A stretch of DNA of 64,000 bases. Origin: Roseiarcus sp050012775. GTDB lineage: Bacteria; Pseudomonadota; Alphaproteobacteria; Rhizobiales; Beijerinckiaceae. The translations under genes were made by a program, and so were the position numbers. Location of the stretch: positions 62,001 through 126,000 of the forward strand of contig JBEKGN010000012.1 in assembly GCA_050012775.1 (NCBI GenBank), written 5' to 3'. The notes under the pieces are model-generated. The model made no database searches. It was not told the origin of the DNA and saw nothing but the letters and a program-made list of their open reading frames with translations. Positions 53,469 to 63,409 of this stretch are shown here, one piece after another. Positions within the stretch are counted from its first letter, which is position 1. The number at the start of each line of letters is the position of its first letter.

Positions 53469-55943
53469 TCAGGTCCCTCGCGGCTTAGCCCGGCTGGTCG
53501 GCGCGGCCGACGCCGGGTCCTCGGGCCAGAAATGCCGGGGATAGCGGCCGCGCAGGTCGGCGCGCACGGACGCCCACGAGCCCTTCCAGAAGCCGGGGAG
53601 GTCGCGGGTGATCTGGATCGCGCGATGCGCCGGGGAAAGGAGATGCAGCGTCAGCGGGACGCGGCCGCCCGCCAGGGCGGGATGCTGGGAAAGGCCGAAC
53701 AGTTCCTGCACGCGTAGCGCGATCGCGGGCCCGCCCTCGGCCTCGTAGTCGACCGCGACGGCCGAGCCGGTCGGCGCGACGAAATGCGTCGGCGCCTCGG
53801 CCTCCAGCCGGCGCGATAGGTCGTAGGGCAGCAGCGCGCGCAGGGCTTGCGCGAACTCGTCGCTCGACAATTCGTCGAGGCGCGCCTTGCCCAGAAGGTA
53901 GGGCGCGAGCCAATCGGGCGACGCGGCGAGCGCTTCGTCGGAAAGATCGGGCCACGGCTCGCCCTCGGCGCGCCGCAGGAACATCACGCGGCCGCGCCAT
54001 TGCTCGAGGCTCTTCGTCCAGGGCAGCCGGGCGACGCCGAGGCCGAGGACTCCGCGCGCCAGCGCGAGCGCGCTTTGCTCGTCGGCGGGCACGCTCAAGT
54101 TCCCCTCGGTCAAAACCAGCGCGCCGAGCCGGCGCCGCCGTCGCGCCCGCAACGACGCCGAGGCGCGATCAAAGGTCAGTTCGTCGGCGGTCGCGATTGC
54201 GGCGCCCGCGATCCTTTCGATCTCCGCCAGCGTCAGCGGCGCAGCGGTGAGGATGCGCGCCGCCGCCGCGCGGCCGACGATTTCGCCGATCGCCAGGAAC
54301 GCTTCGCCCGCCAGCGCGTCATGCGGCTCGACCGCCGCCGCCCGGCCGTTGGCCATCAGGAATTGCCCGCGTTGCCCACGCGCGGCGGCGATGCGGTCGG
54401 GGAACGCGGCGGCGAGCCACGCGCCCGGCGAGCCGTCTTCTCCCGGCGCGCCTTGCTCGACGAGCGCGCGAGCACGGCCGGCCAGAGTCCGCGCCAACCG
54501 GCGCGCGTCCTCGGCGCGCGGCGAGCGGTCGCGGCGGAAATTGTCGAGCCGATGGGTCAGATCGACGGCGTCGCCGCCGAGCCCGCGCTCGGTCAGCGCG
54601 ACGGCGATCTCGGCCGCCAGGCCGGCGCGGCCCTCGCGCGCGGCGTCGACCACCATGCGCGCGAGGCGCGGCGGCAAAGCGAGCCGGGAAATCGCCCGGC
54701 CCTCCCCAGTGATGCGCCCGTCGCTGTCGAGCGCGCCGAGCGCCGTCAGCAAAGCGCGCGCCTCGACGAGCGCGGCGCGCGGCGGGGCATCGAGAAAGGC
54801 GAGCGCGGCGGGATCGCCCACCCCCCATGCGGCGAGATCGAGCACGAGCCCGGAGAGGTCGGCGGTGAGAATTTCCGGCGGCGCATAGGGCGAGAGGCCG
54901 CCATTGCCGGCTTCTTCCCACAAGCGATAGCAGACGCCCGGCTCGACGCGTCCGGCGCGCCCGCGCCGCTGATCGGCGTTGGCGCGCGAGACGCGCACTG
55001 TCTCCAGCCGCGTCAGCCCGATGTCCGCCTCGAAGCGGGGAACCCGCATCAGGCCGCTGTCGATGACGACGCGCACGCCCTCGATGGTCAGCGAAGTCTC
55101 CGCGATCGAGGTCGCCAGCACGACCTTGCGCCGCCCCGGCGCGGCCGGCGAAACCGCCTTGTCCTGCGCCCGCGCGTCCATGGCGCCAAACAGCGGCGCG
55201 ACGTCGACGTTGGGGTTCTTGACGCGCTCAGCGAGTTCAGCGGCGACGCGCGTGATCTCGCCTTGGCCGGGCAGGAAAACGAGGATCGACCCGCTCTCCT
55301 CGGCGAGCGCGCCCAGCGTCGCGCGCACCACCTCGTCCTCGATGCGCGCGGCGGGATCGCGGCCGAGATAGCGCGTCTCGACGGGAAAGCTTCGCCCCTG
55401 GCTCTCGATCAGCGCGGCCTCGCCCATCAGCCTCGCCACCCGCGCGCCGTCGAGCGTCGCCGACATCACGATGAGGCGCAAATCCTCGCGTAAGGCCCCC
55501 TGAGCGTCGAGCGCCAGCGCCAAGCCGAGATCGGCGTCGAGCGAGCGCTCGTGGAATTCGTCGAACAGGACCGCCGAGACGCCTTCGAGCGCGGGGTCGT
55601 CGAGGATCATGCGCGCGAAGACGCCTTCGGTGACGACCTCGACGCGCGTGCGCGCGGAAACGAGGCTTTGCAGCCGCACGCGAAGCCCGATCGTCTCGCC
55701 GACCTTCTCGCCCAGCGTCGCCGCCATGCGCGCCGCGGCCGCGCGAGCCGCGAGGCGGCGCGGCTCCAGCACGATGATCTTGCCGGCCCGCGCGAAGGGC
55801 TCGTCGAGCAAGGCGAGCGGAACGCGGGTCGTCTTGCCGGCGCCGGGCGGCGCCACGAGAATCGCGCGGGCGCCGGCGTTCACGGCCGCGACGAGCCGCG
55901 GCAGGGCTTCGTCGATCGGCAGTCGGTCGGGAAAGGCGCGCAT
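53469..55943 (-). CDS. hrpB: ATP-dependent RNA helicase HrpB
   Basis: An 824-residue DExH-box helicase. Motifs in order: ILVAPPGAGKTTRVPLALLD, VVTEGVFARMI, LFDEFHERSLDADLGLALAL, SATLDGARV, VVLATSIAETSLTIEGVRVV and NADQRRGRAGRVEPGVCYRL. The HrpB-specific C-terminal region is also full length (VDYEAEGGPAIALRVQELFG and ISRDLPGFWKGSWASV-like end). Its exact role in bacteria is not settled. Confidence 0.92.
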   Translation of the reverse strand: MRAFPDRLPIDEALPRLVAAVNAGARAILVAPPGAGKTTRVPLALLDEPFARAGKIIVLEPRRLAARAAAARMAATLGEKVGETIGLRVRLQSLVSARTRVEVVTEGVFARMILDDPALEGVSAVLFDEFHERSLDADLGLALALDAQGALREDLRLIVMSATLDGARVARLMGEAALIESQGRSFPVETRYLGRDPAARIEDEVVRATLGALAEESGSILVFLPGQGEITRVAAELAERVKNPNVDVAPLFGAMDARAQDKAVSPAAPGRRKVVLATSIAETSLTIEGVRVVIDSGLMRVPRFEADIGLTRLETVRVSRANADQRRGRAGRVEPGVCYRLWEEAGNGGLSPYAPPEILTADLSGLVLDLAAWGVGDPAALAFLDAPPRAALVEARALLTALGALDSDGRITGEGRAISRLALPPRLARMVVDAAREGRAGLAAEIAVALTERGLGGDAVDLTHRLDNFRRDRSPRAEDARRLARTLAGRARALVEQGAPGEDGSPGAWLAAAFPDRIAAARGQRGQFLMANGRAAAVEPHDALAGEAFLAIGEIVGRAAAARILTAAPLTLAEIERIAGAAIATADELTFDRASASLRARRRRRLGALVLTEGNLSVPADEQSALALARGVLGLGVARLPWTKSLEQWRGRVMFLRRAEGEPWPDLSDEALAASPDWLAPYLLGKARLDELSSDEFAQALRALLPYDLSRRLEAEAPTHFVAPTGSAVAVDYEAEGGPAIALRVQELFGLSQHPALAGGRVPLTLHLLSPAHRAIQITRDLPGFWKGSWASVRADLRGRYPRHFWPEDPASAAPTSRAKPRGT

Positions 55944-56004
55944 CGCCGCTTCCTCGCAGCCGCCGGGCGCTCGCGCAAGTCGCCGTCGGTTCAGAGCCCT
56001 GGGT

Positions 56005-56835
56005 TCAGGCCGGCGCGAGGCTGAGCATCGCGCGCGCCTCGGCGCAGGTCGCCGGTCTCGCGCCCTGTTTGGCCATCAGCGCGACCGCGACTTCGACGAG
56101 TTCCGCGTTGCTGCGGGCGAGCCGATCCTTGCCGAGGCGGATATTGTCCTCGAGGCCGGTGCGCACGCCGTCGGCCCGGCGCGCCAGCGCCCATTCCATG
56201 ACCCGCGATTGATTGACGCCGACGCCGGCGGCGGTCCAGGTCGCCTTCGGCAGCACGCGGCGCGTCTCCTCGAGCAAGATGTCGAGCAGGCGCTCCTCCG
56301 CCGGCATGGCGTTTTTCACGCCCGTCACCAATTGCACGTGCGGCGCTTCGCCCATCAGGCCGGCCTCGACGAGCCGGCGCGCGCCGTGGATGTGCGAGAG
56401 ATCGAAAATCTCGATCTCCGGCTTGACCGCATTGTCGCGCGTCTTGGTCGCGAGATTCTCGACCAGCATGGCGGAATTTTCATAGACGATCGTGGGAAAA
56501 TTGACCGAGCCGGTCGAGAGCGAGGCCATGTCGGGCTTGAGCGGCAGGGCCGAGCCGCGCGCCACCGGATCGCGGCCGCGCCCGCCGGTCGAAAACTGCA
56601 CGATCGTGCCCGGGCAGTGCTTGCGCACGCCTTCCATCACTTGCGCGAACAGCGCAGGATCGGACGACGAGCTTTCGTCGGCGTTGCGCAGGTGGATGTG
56701 CGTCAGCGTCGCCCCCGCCTCGAAGGCCTCGCGCGTCGATTCGATCTGCTCGGCGGGCGTCGTGGGCAGCGCCGGGTTGTCTTTCTTGCGCGGCGCCGCG
56801 CCGGTGATCGCGACGGCGACGACGACAGGACGCAT
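56005..56835 (-). CDS. BKACE-family beta-keto acid cleavage enzyme
   Basis: A 276-residue barrel protein of the 3-keto-5-aminohexanoate cleavage (Kce/BKACE) family. It condenses a beta-keto acid with acetyl-CoA and releases acetoacetate. Zinc ligands are in GATLTHIHLRNADESSSSDP (H-x-H). Other marks are PGTIVQFSTGGRGRDP, LKPDMASLSTGSVNF and NQSRVMEWALARRADGVRTG. Family members act on several substrates including dehydrocarnitine; the betaine genes 5 kb away make that tempting but unproven. Confidence 0.82.
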   Translation of the reverse strand: MRPVVVAVAITGAAPRKKDNPALPTTPAEQIESTREAFEAGATLTHIHLRNADESSSSDPALFAQVMEGVRKHCPGTIVQFSTGGRGRDPVARGSALPLKPDMASLSTGSVNFPTIVYENSAMLVENLATKTRDNAVKPEIEIFDLSHIHGARRLVEAGLMGEAPHVQLVTGVKNAMPAEERLLDILLEETRRVLPKATWTAAGVGVNQSRVMEWALARRADGVRTGLEDNIRLGKDRLARSNAELVEVAVALMAKQGARPATCAEARAMLSLAPA

Positions 56836-57284
56836 GGATTAAGCTCCGAAACGGCCCGAGGGGCGCGAAACGGCCGTCGGTCTAGCGGATGGCGCGTCGC
56901 CTGCCTAGCGCCCCCGGGGCGATCCGATCGTGTCTCGGTTGGAGGTTCCGCAAAGGGTCGAGAAGCGCCGGTCGCACGGGAGACGTGCGTCTCGATGACG
57001 ACGGAAACCGCACTTTCGGCGCTCGGTGCGCCAATGTCACGGGCCAGGCGGCGCAGGAGCCGCCACCTTGGGGGACCGGCATTGTCAAAATCCGTCGAAA
57101 GTGATCGTCTATGCCTCGGCAACCCCGTCATCCGGCGAACGCCGGTCGGAAACCATGCGATTTACAATCCGAACGCGGGGAGCCAGGCATTTTGTCGGGG
57201 GTCAAGCCCGCGGCGTCGAAGGGGGCGTAAAAAGGGGTTGGGTCGCCGCAAACCCTTCCGCGTCCATGGCGTCTTCAATCGGTC
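56836..57284. other. Gene-free stretch of about 450 bases
   Basis: This divergent gap should hold promoters for the BKACE gene and the peptide-synthetase gene. I find no clear -35/-10, no RNA gene and no strong hairpin. Confidence 0.4.
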
Positions 57285-60200
57285 GTGAATCACGGAATTA
57301 CGCCTGTGCCTATTCGCGCCTTGAGATCACGCGATTCTCTTCTCGATACCGACTCCGCGGTTCCGTCGGCGCTTAGTCGCGGGGAAGTCGCGGGCGTCTC
57401 GCCGCGGCGCCGCGTTCCCGAGCCGTCGCGCGTCTCGATGTTGAGCGACGGCTCCATGCCCCGCTGGCGCTTGGGCGAGCGGCTCGACGACGTGATCGAG
57501 GACTCTTGCCGCCGCTACGCCGACCGGACCGCCGTCGCGATGGAGGGCGCTGACATCGCCTACTGCGAGTTCGACGCCCGCGCCAATCAGATGGCGCGCC
57601 TTTTCATTCACAACGGCGTCAAACCAGGCGATCGCGTCGCGGTGCTGCTCGACCGTGGGCTCGAGGCCTATGTCGCGCTGTTCGCGCTATTGAAGGCGCG
57701 GGCGGTTTACGTTCCGCTTGACGTCAATTATCCGCCCGAACGCATTCGACACATCCTCGCCGACGCCAACGCCTCGCTCATCGCTGCGCACCTCCGGCTC
57801 GCCGATCTCTTCGCCGACTGCGGAGTTCCCCAGTTCATTCTCGACAAAGCGCGCTACGAGCTCGCCGCGCTGGACGACGGGCCCTTGCGCGAGGACGAAC
57901 GCGCTCCGGCCGCCGACGCGCTCTGCTATATCCTCTATACATCTGGCACGACCGGCCAACCCAAGGGCGTCGCCGTCGCGCATCCGAGCATCTGCAATTT
58001 CGTGCGCGTCGCGAGCGAGCTCTATGGCTTTGGCCCGGGCGAGCGGGTCTATCAAGGCATGTCGGTGGCCTTCGATTTCTCGATCGAGGAGTTGTGGGTT
58101 CCCTTGGCCGCCGGCGCGACGATCGTTCCCAACGCGGCGTCGACGAGCTTGTTCGGCGAGGAGCTCGCCGATTTTCTCGAATCGCGCGGCGTGACCTGCT
58201 TTTGCTGCGTGCCGACGCTGCTCGCCTCGATGGATCGCGATTTGCCGCAACTGCGCATTCTGTTGATCGGCGGCGAAGCCTGCCCTCCCGCCTTGGTCAA
58301 GCGCTGGAGTCGGCCCGGCCGCAGCCTGCTCAATAGTTACGGCCCGGCGGAAGCCACGGTGACCGCGACCTTGGGGCGCTTGAGCCCGGAAAAGCCGGTC
58401 ACCATCGGCCGGCCGTTGCCGACGTATTCGATCGTCATTCTCGATCCCGTGCGCGACGAGGCGGTCGAGCTGGGCGCCGCGGGCGAAATCGGCATCGCCG
58501 GCGTTGGCGTCGCCGAGGGCTATCTCAATCGGCCCGAATTGAATGCGGCGAAGTTCATCCCAGATTTTCTGGCCCTCGCCAACAATCCGTCGGGCCGCAT
58601 CTATCGCTCCGGCGATCTCGGCCGCATCAACGAGGACGGCGAGATTGAATATCTCGGGCGCATCGACACCCAGGTGAAGTTGCGCGGCTATCGCGTCGAA
58701 CTGACCGAAATCGAATCGGTTCTGCTCGAAATCCCCGAAATCGCACAAGTCGCGGTCACGACCTGGGCGCCCGAGCCCGGCGTGACCGAACTCGTCGCCT
58801 ATTATTCCGTCAAACGTGGCGCGGCCGCGCCGGAGTCGGGCGTGATCGCAGCGTTCTTGAGGGCGCGGCTGCCCGCTTACATGATGCCCGCCTATCTCGA
58901 GCGTCTGCCTTTCATTCCTACGCAGGTCAGCAACAAGGTCGACCGCGAGAAATTGCCCGCGCCCAAATCAACGCGGCTGCTTCTGAGCGAGCTGCATGCG
59001 CCGCCGAGCACCCCGACCGAAGACTTGCTGTGCCGGGCGCTCTCGGAAACGCTTGGGCTCGAAGAGGTCTCCGTCGACGGCGACTTCTTCGAGGAATACG
59101 GCGCGCATTCGCTGCTTATGGCGCGCTTTTGCGCGAAAGTCCGTCAGCTCGGGCCGTCGACGCATGTCGCGATGCGCGACGTCTATACGAACCCGACCGT
59201 GCGTCGGCTCGCCCGAGCCATCGACGCCGTCAAGCCGCTCGAGGCGGCCGAAACGGAATTCGCGCCAGAGCATCGACCCTCCAATCTCGCGTACTACGGC
59301 TGCGGCGGCGCGCAGACGGCGTTCTACATGCTGATCGGCGCGCTCGGCGTAGGGCTCGTGCAGGCGAGCTTCGAATGGACCTACGCGGCTGTCGACTCGC
59401 CGTTTGCTCTCTACGCGCGCGCCCTCGCCGTCGTCACGGCTTGGTTTTTCGGCCTCAATGCGCTCGCTATCGTCGCCAAGTGGCTTCTCATCGGGCGCGC
59501 CCGAGCGCAGGTCCTGCCGGTTTGGAGCTTCGCCTATTTCCGCTTCTGGGCGGCCAGGCAATTCGTACAATTGGCGCCGGCGAACGCTTTCGCGGGAACG
59601 CCGCTCTACAATGTCTATCTGCGCCTGCTCGGGGCGAAGATCGGGCGCCGCGCGGTCGTCGTCACCAGCGACGTCCCGATCGCGGCCGATCTCTTCAGCG
59701 TCGGCGACGACGCCGTCATCGCCAGGGGCGTTGTGGCGACCGGCTGTTTCGCGCACGGCAATCGCCTCCACATCGACGAAATTCGCGTCGGCGTAAACGC
59801 CTACGTCGGCGAGGCCAGCGTCCTCGACATTCGCTCGGCGATCGGCGATCTCGGCCAATTGGGCCACGCGTCGTCTTTGCGCAGCGGCCAGCGCGTGCCC
59901 GAGGGAAAGCGCTATCACGGCTCGCCGGCCGAGGAGACGACCACCAATTTTCGGCTTTCGGACGAAGCGCCCAGCGCCCCGTTGCGCCGCGCGCTCTTTA
60001 CCGCCGGACAGCTCTTCGTCTCGCTCGCCGTCGTCGGCGCATCGACGGACGCGCTGATCACATACGGCCTCGCCTATTGGGCCGGGCATTGCGGCGCCAT
60101 CGGGCCCACGCCTTGGGACTCCGCGCTGACGCTGGCGCCGATCGCGTTGGCGGCGTCGTCTGCTTTCTCGGCGGCGTCGATCGTCATCGGCCTTGCCGGC

Positions 60201-61454
60201 GTTTACGCCGCGCCGCGCCTCGCCCACGCCTTCCTCAGGGCCGGCCGCGTCTATCCGCTTTACGGCTTCCACCACAGCATGCAGCGAATGGTGGCAACGT
60301 TCAGCAATTCGGCGTTCTTCAATCTCCTGTTCGGCGACAGCGTCTTCATCGAGCCGTATTTGCGCTTCGTCGGTTGGCGGTTGGGCGGAGGCGGTCTCGG
60401 CGGGTCGACTTTCGGCTGCGAACAAAGCCAGGACAATCCGTTCCTCTGCACGATCGGCCCCGGCACGATCGCTTCGGACGGCCTGAGGCTCGGCAGCGTC
60501 ACAATGTCGAGCGATTCGTTCAAACTCGGCGAGTGCCGCGTGGGCGCGCGGAATTTTCTCGGCACCGACGTTTATGTGCCCCCAGGTTCGCGCGTGGGGG
60601 AAAATTGCCTGCTGGCGACCAAGGTGATGGCGCCGATCGACGGCCCGTTGCGCGAGAACGTCGGCCTGCTCGGCTCGCCCTGTTTCGAGATTCCGCGCGC
60701 CGCCTCGCGCGACCTCGAACTCCTCGCCAAGATCGGTTCCGAGGAGCGTCGTCGGCGCCTAGCGCGAAAGACTCGGCACAATCTCGCGACGGCGGCGGCG
60801 TTGCTGGTCATGGACTGGTTCGTTCAGTTTCTAGCGCTCTCCGTCATGACTCTGACAGCGGAGACATTCGGCGTGACCAATTTCCCGGCGATGGCGATTG
60901 CCGTGGGCGTCGTCCTCGTCGGCGCGCTCGGCGTCTTCATCTTCGCCGAACGCGCCTCGATCGGCTTCGGCCGCCTCAAACCGGACTTGGCGACAGTTTA
61001 CGATCCCGCGTTCTGGCGCGTGGAGCGGCATTGGAAGCTGTCCGACACACCATTGTCGTATCTGTTCGGCGGAACGCCGTTGCGCAATGTCGTTTCACGG
61101 CTGCTCGGCGTCAAAATCGGCCGCAAAGTCTTCGACGACGGGTGCCTCCTCTCCGAGCGGACGCTGGTCGAAATCGGCGACTATGCGAACCTGAATCACG
61201 CGAGCTTCATCCAGTCGCATTCGCTGGAGGAAGGGGTGTTCAAGTCGGACGTCGTGCGCATCGGCGCCGGTTGCTCGCTCGGCGTCGGCGCTTTCGTTCA
61301 CTACGGCGTCGTGATGCACGAAAAGACCAGCCTCGACGCGGATTCGTTCTTGATGAAGGGCGAGATCACGCCGCCGCACTCGCGTTGGCGCGGCAATCCG
61401 GCAAGGCTTGTGAGTCGCCGGGACGCGCCGCCGACGATTTCAAATCCAAACTGA
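57285..61454 (+). CDS. Pls/PosA-like single-module peptide synthetase with membrane C-terminus
   Basis: A protein of up to 1389 residues. The adenylation domain spans about 75-560: LCYILYTSGTTGQPKGVAVA, MSVAFDFSIEELWVPLA, LLNSYGPAEATVTATLG and GRIYRSGDLGRINEDGEIEY with LRGYRVELTEIE. A carrier domain follows with the attachment serine in FFEEYGAHSLLMARF (near residue 609). The rest (about 660-1389) alternates membrane helices with three left-handed beta-helix-like blocks and has no standard condensation or thioesterase domain. This is the layout of epsilon-poly-lysine synthetase Pls and PosA. It may make a short homopolymer or amino-acylate an acceptor. The start (GTG 57285 or ATG 57438) is uncertain. 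Confidence 0.82.
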   Translation: MNHGITPVPIRALRSRDSLLDTDSAVPSALSRGEVAGVSPRRRVPEPSRVSMLSDGSMPRWRLGERLDDVIEDSCRRYADRTAVAMEGADIAYCEFDARANQMARLFIHNGVKPGDRVAVLLDRGLEAYVALFALLKARAVYVPLDVNYPPERIRHILADANASLIAAHLRLADLFADCGVPQFILDKARYELAALDDGPLREDERAPAADALCYILYTSGTTGQPKGVAVAHPSICNFVRVASELYGFGPGERVYQGMSVAFDFSIEELWVPLAAGATIVPNAASTSLFGEELADFLESRGVTCFCCVPTLLASMDRDLPQLRILLIGGEACPPALVKRWSRPGRSLLNSYGPAEATVTATLGRLSPEKPVTIGRPLPTYSIVILDPVRDEAVELGAAGEIGIAGVGVAEGYLNRPELNAAKFIPDFLALANNPSGRIYRSGDLGRINEDGEIEYLGRIDTQVKLRGYRVELTEIESVLLEIPEIAQVAVTTWAPEPGVTELVAYYSVKRGAAAPESGVIAAFLRARLPAYMMPAYLERLPFIPTQVSNKVDREKLPAPKSTRLLLSELHAPPSTPTEDLLCRALSETLGLEEVSVDGDFFEEYGAHSLLMARFCAKVRQLGPSTHVAMRDVYTNPTVRRLARAIDAVKPLEAAETEFAPEHRPSNLAYYGCGGAQTAFYMLIGALGVGLVQASFEWTYAAVDSPFALYARALAVVTAWFFGLNALAIVAKWLLIGRARAQVLPVWSFAYFRFWAARQFVQLAPANAFAGTPLYNVYLRLLGAKIGRRAVVVTSDVPIAADLFSVGDDAVIARGVVATGCFAHGNRLHIDEIRVGVNAYVGEASVLDIRSAIGDLGQLGHASSLRSGQRVPEGKRYHGSPAEETTTNFRLSDEAPSAPLRRALFTAGQLFVSLAVVGASTDALITYGLAYWAGHCGAIGPTPWDSALTLAPIALAASSAFSAASIVIGLAGVYAAPRLAHAFLRAGRVYPLYGFHHSMQRMVATFSNSAFFNLLFGDSVFIEPYLRFVGWRLGGGGLGGSTFGCEQSQDNPFLCTIGPGTIASDGLRLGSVTMSSDSFKLGECRVGARNFLGTDVYVPPGSRVGENCLLATKVMAPIDGPLRENVGLLGSPCFEIPRAASRDLELLAKIGSEERRRRLARKTRHNLATAAALLVMDWFVQFLALSVMTLTAETFGVTNFPAMAIAVGVVLVGALGVFIFAERASIGFGRLKPDLATVYDPAFWRVERHWKLSDTPLSYLFGGTPLRNVVSRLLGVKIGRKVFDDGCLLSERTLVEIGDYANLNHASFIQSHSLEEGVFKSDVVRIGAGCSLGVGAFVHYGVVMHEKTSLDADSFLMKGEITPPHSRWRGNPARLVSRRDAPPTISNPN

Positions 61455-61465
61455 ACGCGGGAGAG

Positions 61466-62104
61466 ATGGCGGATATCGCGATGCGCGACGGGGGCCTCGA
61501 CCTCACATCCTTGAGCGCGGCTCTGTCCGCGTACGGCGTTCGCATCGGCGCGCGCCGCGTCTCGCCCGGAGACGAGGCGGCCTTTGCCGATCCGGGGAGC
61601 GTCCAGACCGCCTCGAACCTGCCGCGAAGACGCGCGAGCGGCGCGGCCCGGATCGTGGCGCGTCGCTTGCTCGGCGAACTGGGCGCCGATGCTTCGGCGC
61701 CGCTGCGGCGCTCCCCCTCGGGCGCGCCTTTCTGGCCCGAGGGCGTGGTGGGGTCGCTGGCGCACGACGACGAATTCGCGGTCGCGGCGGTTGCGCTTCG
61801 GACCGATATCGCGCGCCTGGGCGTCGACATCGAACCGGCCGAACCGCTGCCCTCGGACATAGTCGATCGCGTCTTGAGCGTCGGGGAAAAGCGGCTGACG
61901 AACAACGACCGCGTGATGAGCCGTTTGATTTTTTCGAGCAAGGAGGCGGTCTACAAGGCTTTGAACGCTCTCGACGGATCGCCGCTCGAATACGACGACA
62001 TTGAAATCCGGCTCGCGGAGGCCACAGCCATTTTGCGCGACGGGCGCTCGTTGCGCCTCGTGGCCCAAGTCGGCGAACGCCTGGTCGCGGTGGCGTTCGC
62101 GTGA
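61466..62104 (+). CDS. 4'-phosphopantetheinyl transferase
   Basis: A 212-residue EntD/Sfp-type transferase. It has GVVGSLAHDDEFAVAAVALR, the metal site RLGVDIEPAEPLPSDIVDRV and FSSKEAVYKALNAL. It moves phosphopantetheine from CoA to the serine of a carrier domain. The gene starts 11 bases after the synthetase stop behind a GGGAGAG site, so the synthetase brings its own activating enzyme. Confidence 0.88.
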   Translation: MADIAMRDGGLDLTSLSAALSAYGVRIGARRVSPGDEAAFADPGSVQTASNLPRRRASGAARIVARRLLGELGADASAPLRRSPSGAPFWPEGVVGSLAHDDEFAVAAVALRTDIARLGVDIEPAEPLPSDIVDRVLSVGEKRLTNNDRVMSRLIFSSKEAVYKALNALDGSPLEYDDIEIRLAEATAILRDGRSLRLVAQVGERLVAVAFA

Positions 62105-62580
62105 AAGCGAGCCTGCGCGTCTGCCGGCGCGAGCGGCCAAGCCTCGGCGGCAATCGCGACGATCCCCGTTGAACGCCGGCGATGCGGGGCGCCCAAACGT
62201 CATAGACGAATGACCGCAAAGGCTGGATATTGTTGAAGAGCTCGCATTTCGGCGTCGATCACAAATCAGACGGCCATAGGCGGGCTCCATGAGAAATCCG
62301 GCAGGGGTTCGGCGCAGCGGCTGGAATTGCCGCGTGCGGCTCTTGCGTAGGCCTTGCCGGGACACGGCCCGCGCGGGTGACGTTCGGCGCGCGCGATCGA
62401 GATTTTCGCGCCCGCTCATTTTCCAAGTTTTTCCACACTGTCGCTCGAACGCAGGGATTCAAGGCGAGACGCAACCAGCGATCGGAGCGCCCTTGACAGC
62501 GCCGGGCGTCGCGATGTCTGTCATGCCGCGCGCGCCCTTCACCCTCGGCGCGGCGCAGGGGAATGGGGAGGCGCGTCGCC
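62105..62580. other. Gene-free stretch of about 475 bases
   Basis: No gene is supported here. It contains the start region of pcaD, with GGGGAGG at 62565-62571 as its ribosome site, and otherwise no recognised repeat, RNA or terminator. Confidence 0.4.
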
Positions 62581-63372
62581 ATGGCGTTCGCGAAAGTCAA
62601 CGGCGCGGTCGTTCACTATTCCGACGAGGGCCGGCGCGACGCCCGCGCGGTCGTCTTCATCAATTCGCTGGGCACGGATTTCCGCATCTGGGACGATGTC
62701 GCGCGTCCCCTCGCCTCGGCCTATCGCGTCGTGCGTTACGACAAGCGAGGGCACGGGCTTTCCGAATTGCCCGCCGGCCCCGCGCTGATGGCGGATTACG
62801 CCGGGGATCTGGCGGGCCTGCTCGATCGCCTGGGGGTGAGCGGCGCGGTGATCGTCGGCCTGTCGATCGGCGGCGTGATCGCGCAAGAGCTCTATCGCCT
62901 GCGCCCCGATCTCGTCGCCGCGCTCACGCTGTGCGACACCGGCGCCAAGATCGGCACGGAGGAAACGTGGCGCCATCGCATGGACGAGGTCGGGCGCGGC
63001 GGCATCGAGGCGATCGCCGACGGCGTGATGCAGCGCTGGTTCACCCAGGATTTCCGCGCGCATCGACTCGACGAACTCGCGGGCTGGCGCATGATGCTGA
63101 CCCGCACGCCGAAAGACGGCTATTTGACCGCGTGCGGCGCGCTCATGCAGGCCGACCTCAGGCCCCATTGCGGCCGCATCAAGATCCCGACGCTGTGCGT
63201 CGTCGGCGAGGAGGACGGCTCGACGCCGGTCGCGATGGTGCGCGAACTCGCCGGACTCATCGGGCGGGCGCGCTTCGAGATCATCGCCGGCGCCGGACAT
63301 CTGCCCAATCTCGAAAAGGCGGACGCCTTGCGCGCCTTGATCGAAGCTCACGCCAGGGGAGCCGCCGCGTGA
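62581..63372 (+). CDS. pcaD: 3-oxoadipate enol-lactonase
   Basis: A 263-residue alpha/beta hydrolase with the PcaD pattern: VVFINSLGTDFRIWDDVARP, VVRYDKRGHGLSELP, the nucleophile elbow IVGLSIGGVIAQELY, LCDTGAKIGTEETWRHRMDE and GAGHLPNLEKADALRALI. It opens the enol-lactone in the protocatechuate branch of the beta-ketoadipate pathway. The ATG at 62581 is preferred over 62563 because the ribosome site GGGGAGG lies between them. Confidence 0.85.
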   Translation: MAFAKVNGAVVHYSDEGRRDARAVVFINSLGTDFRIWDDVARPLASAYRVVRYDKRGHGLSELPAGPALMADYAGDLAGLLDRLGVSGAVIVGLSIGGVIAQELYRLRPDLVAALTLCDTGAKIGTEETWRHRMDEVGRGGIEAIADGVMQRWFTQDFRAHRLDELAGWRMMLTRTPKDGYLTACGALMQADLRPHCGRIKIPTLCVVGEEDGSTPVAMVRELAGLIGRARFEIIAGAGHLPNLEKADALRALIEAHARGAAA

Positions 63373-63409
63373 GCGCCGACGTGATCGCTCGCGATCGCCG
63401 GGCTGCGCG

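Noticed and set aside
59030..62104. A 1024-codon plus-strand frame overlapping the peptide synthetase
   Set aside because: Only its last 212 codons are a real gene (the phosphopantetheinyl transferase); the upstream part is an Arg-rich shadow of the synthetase.
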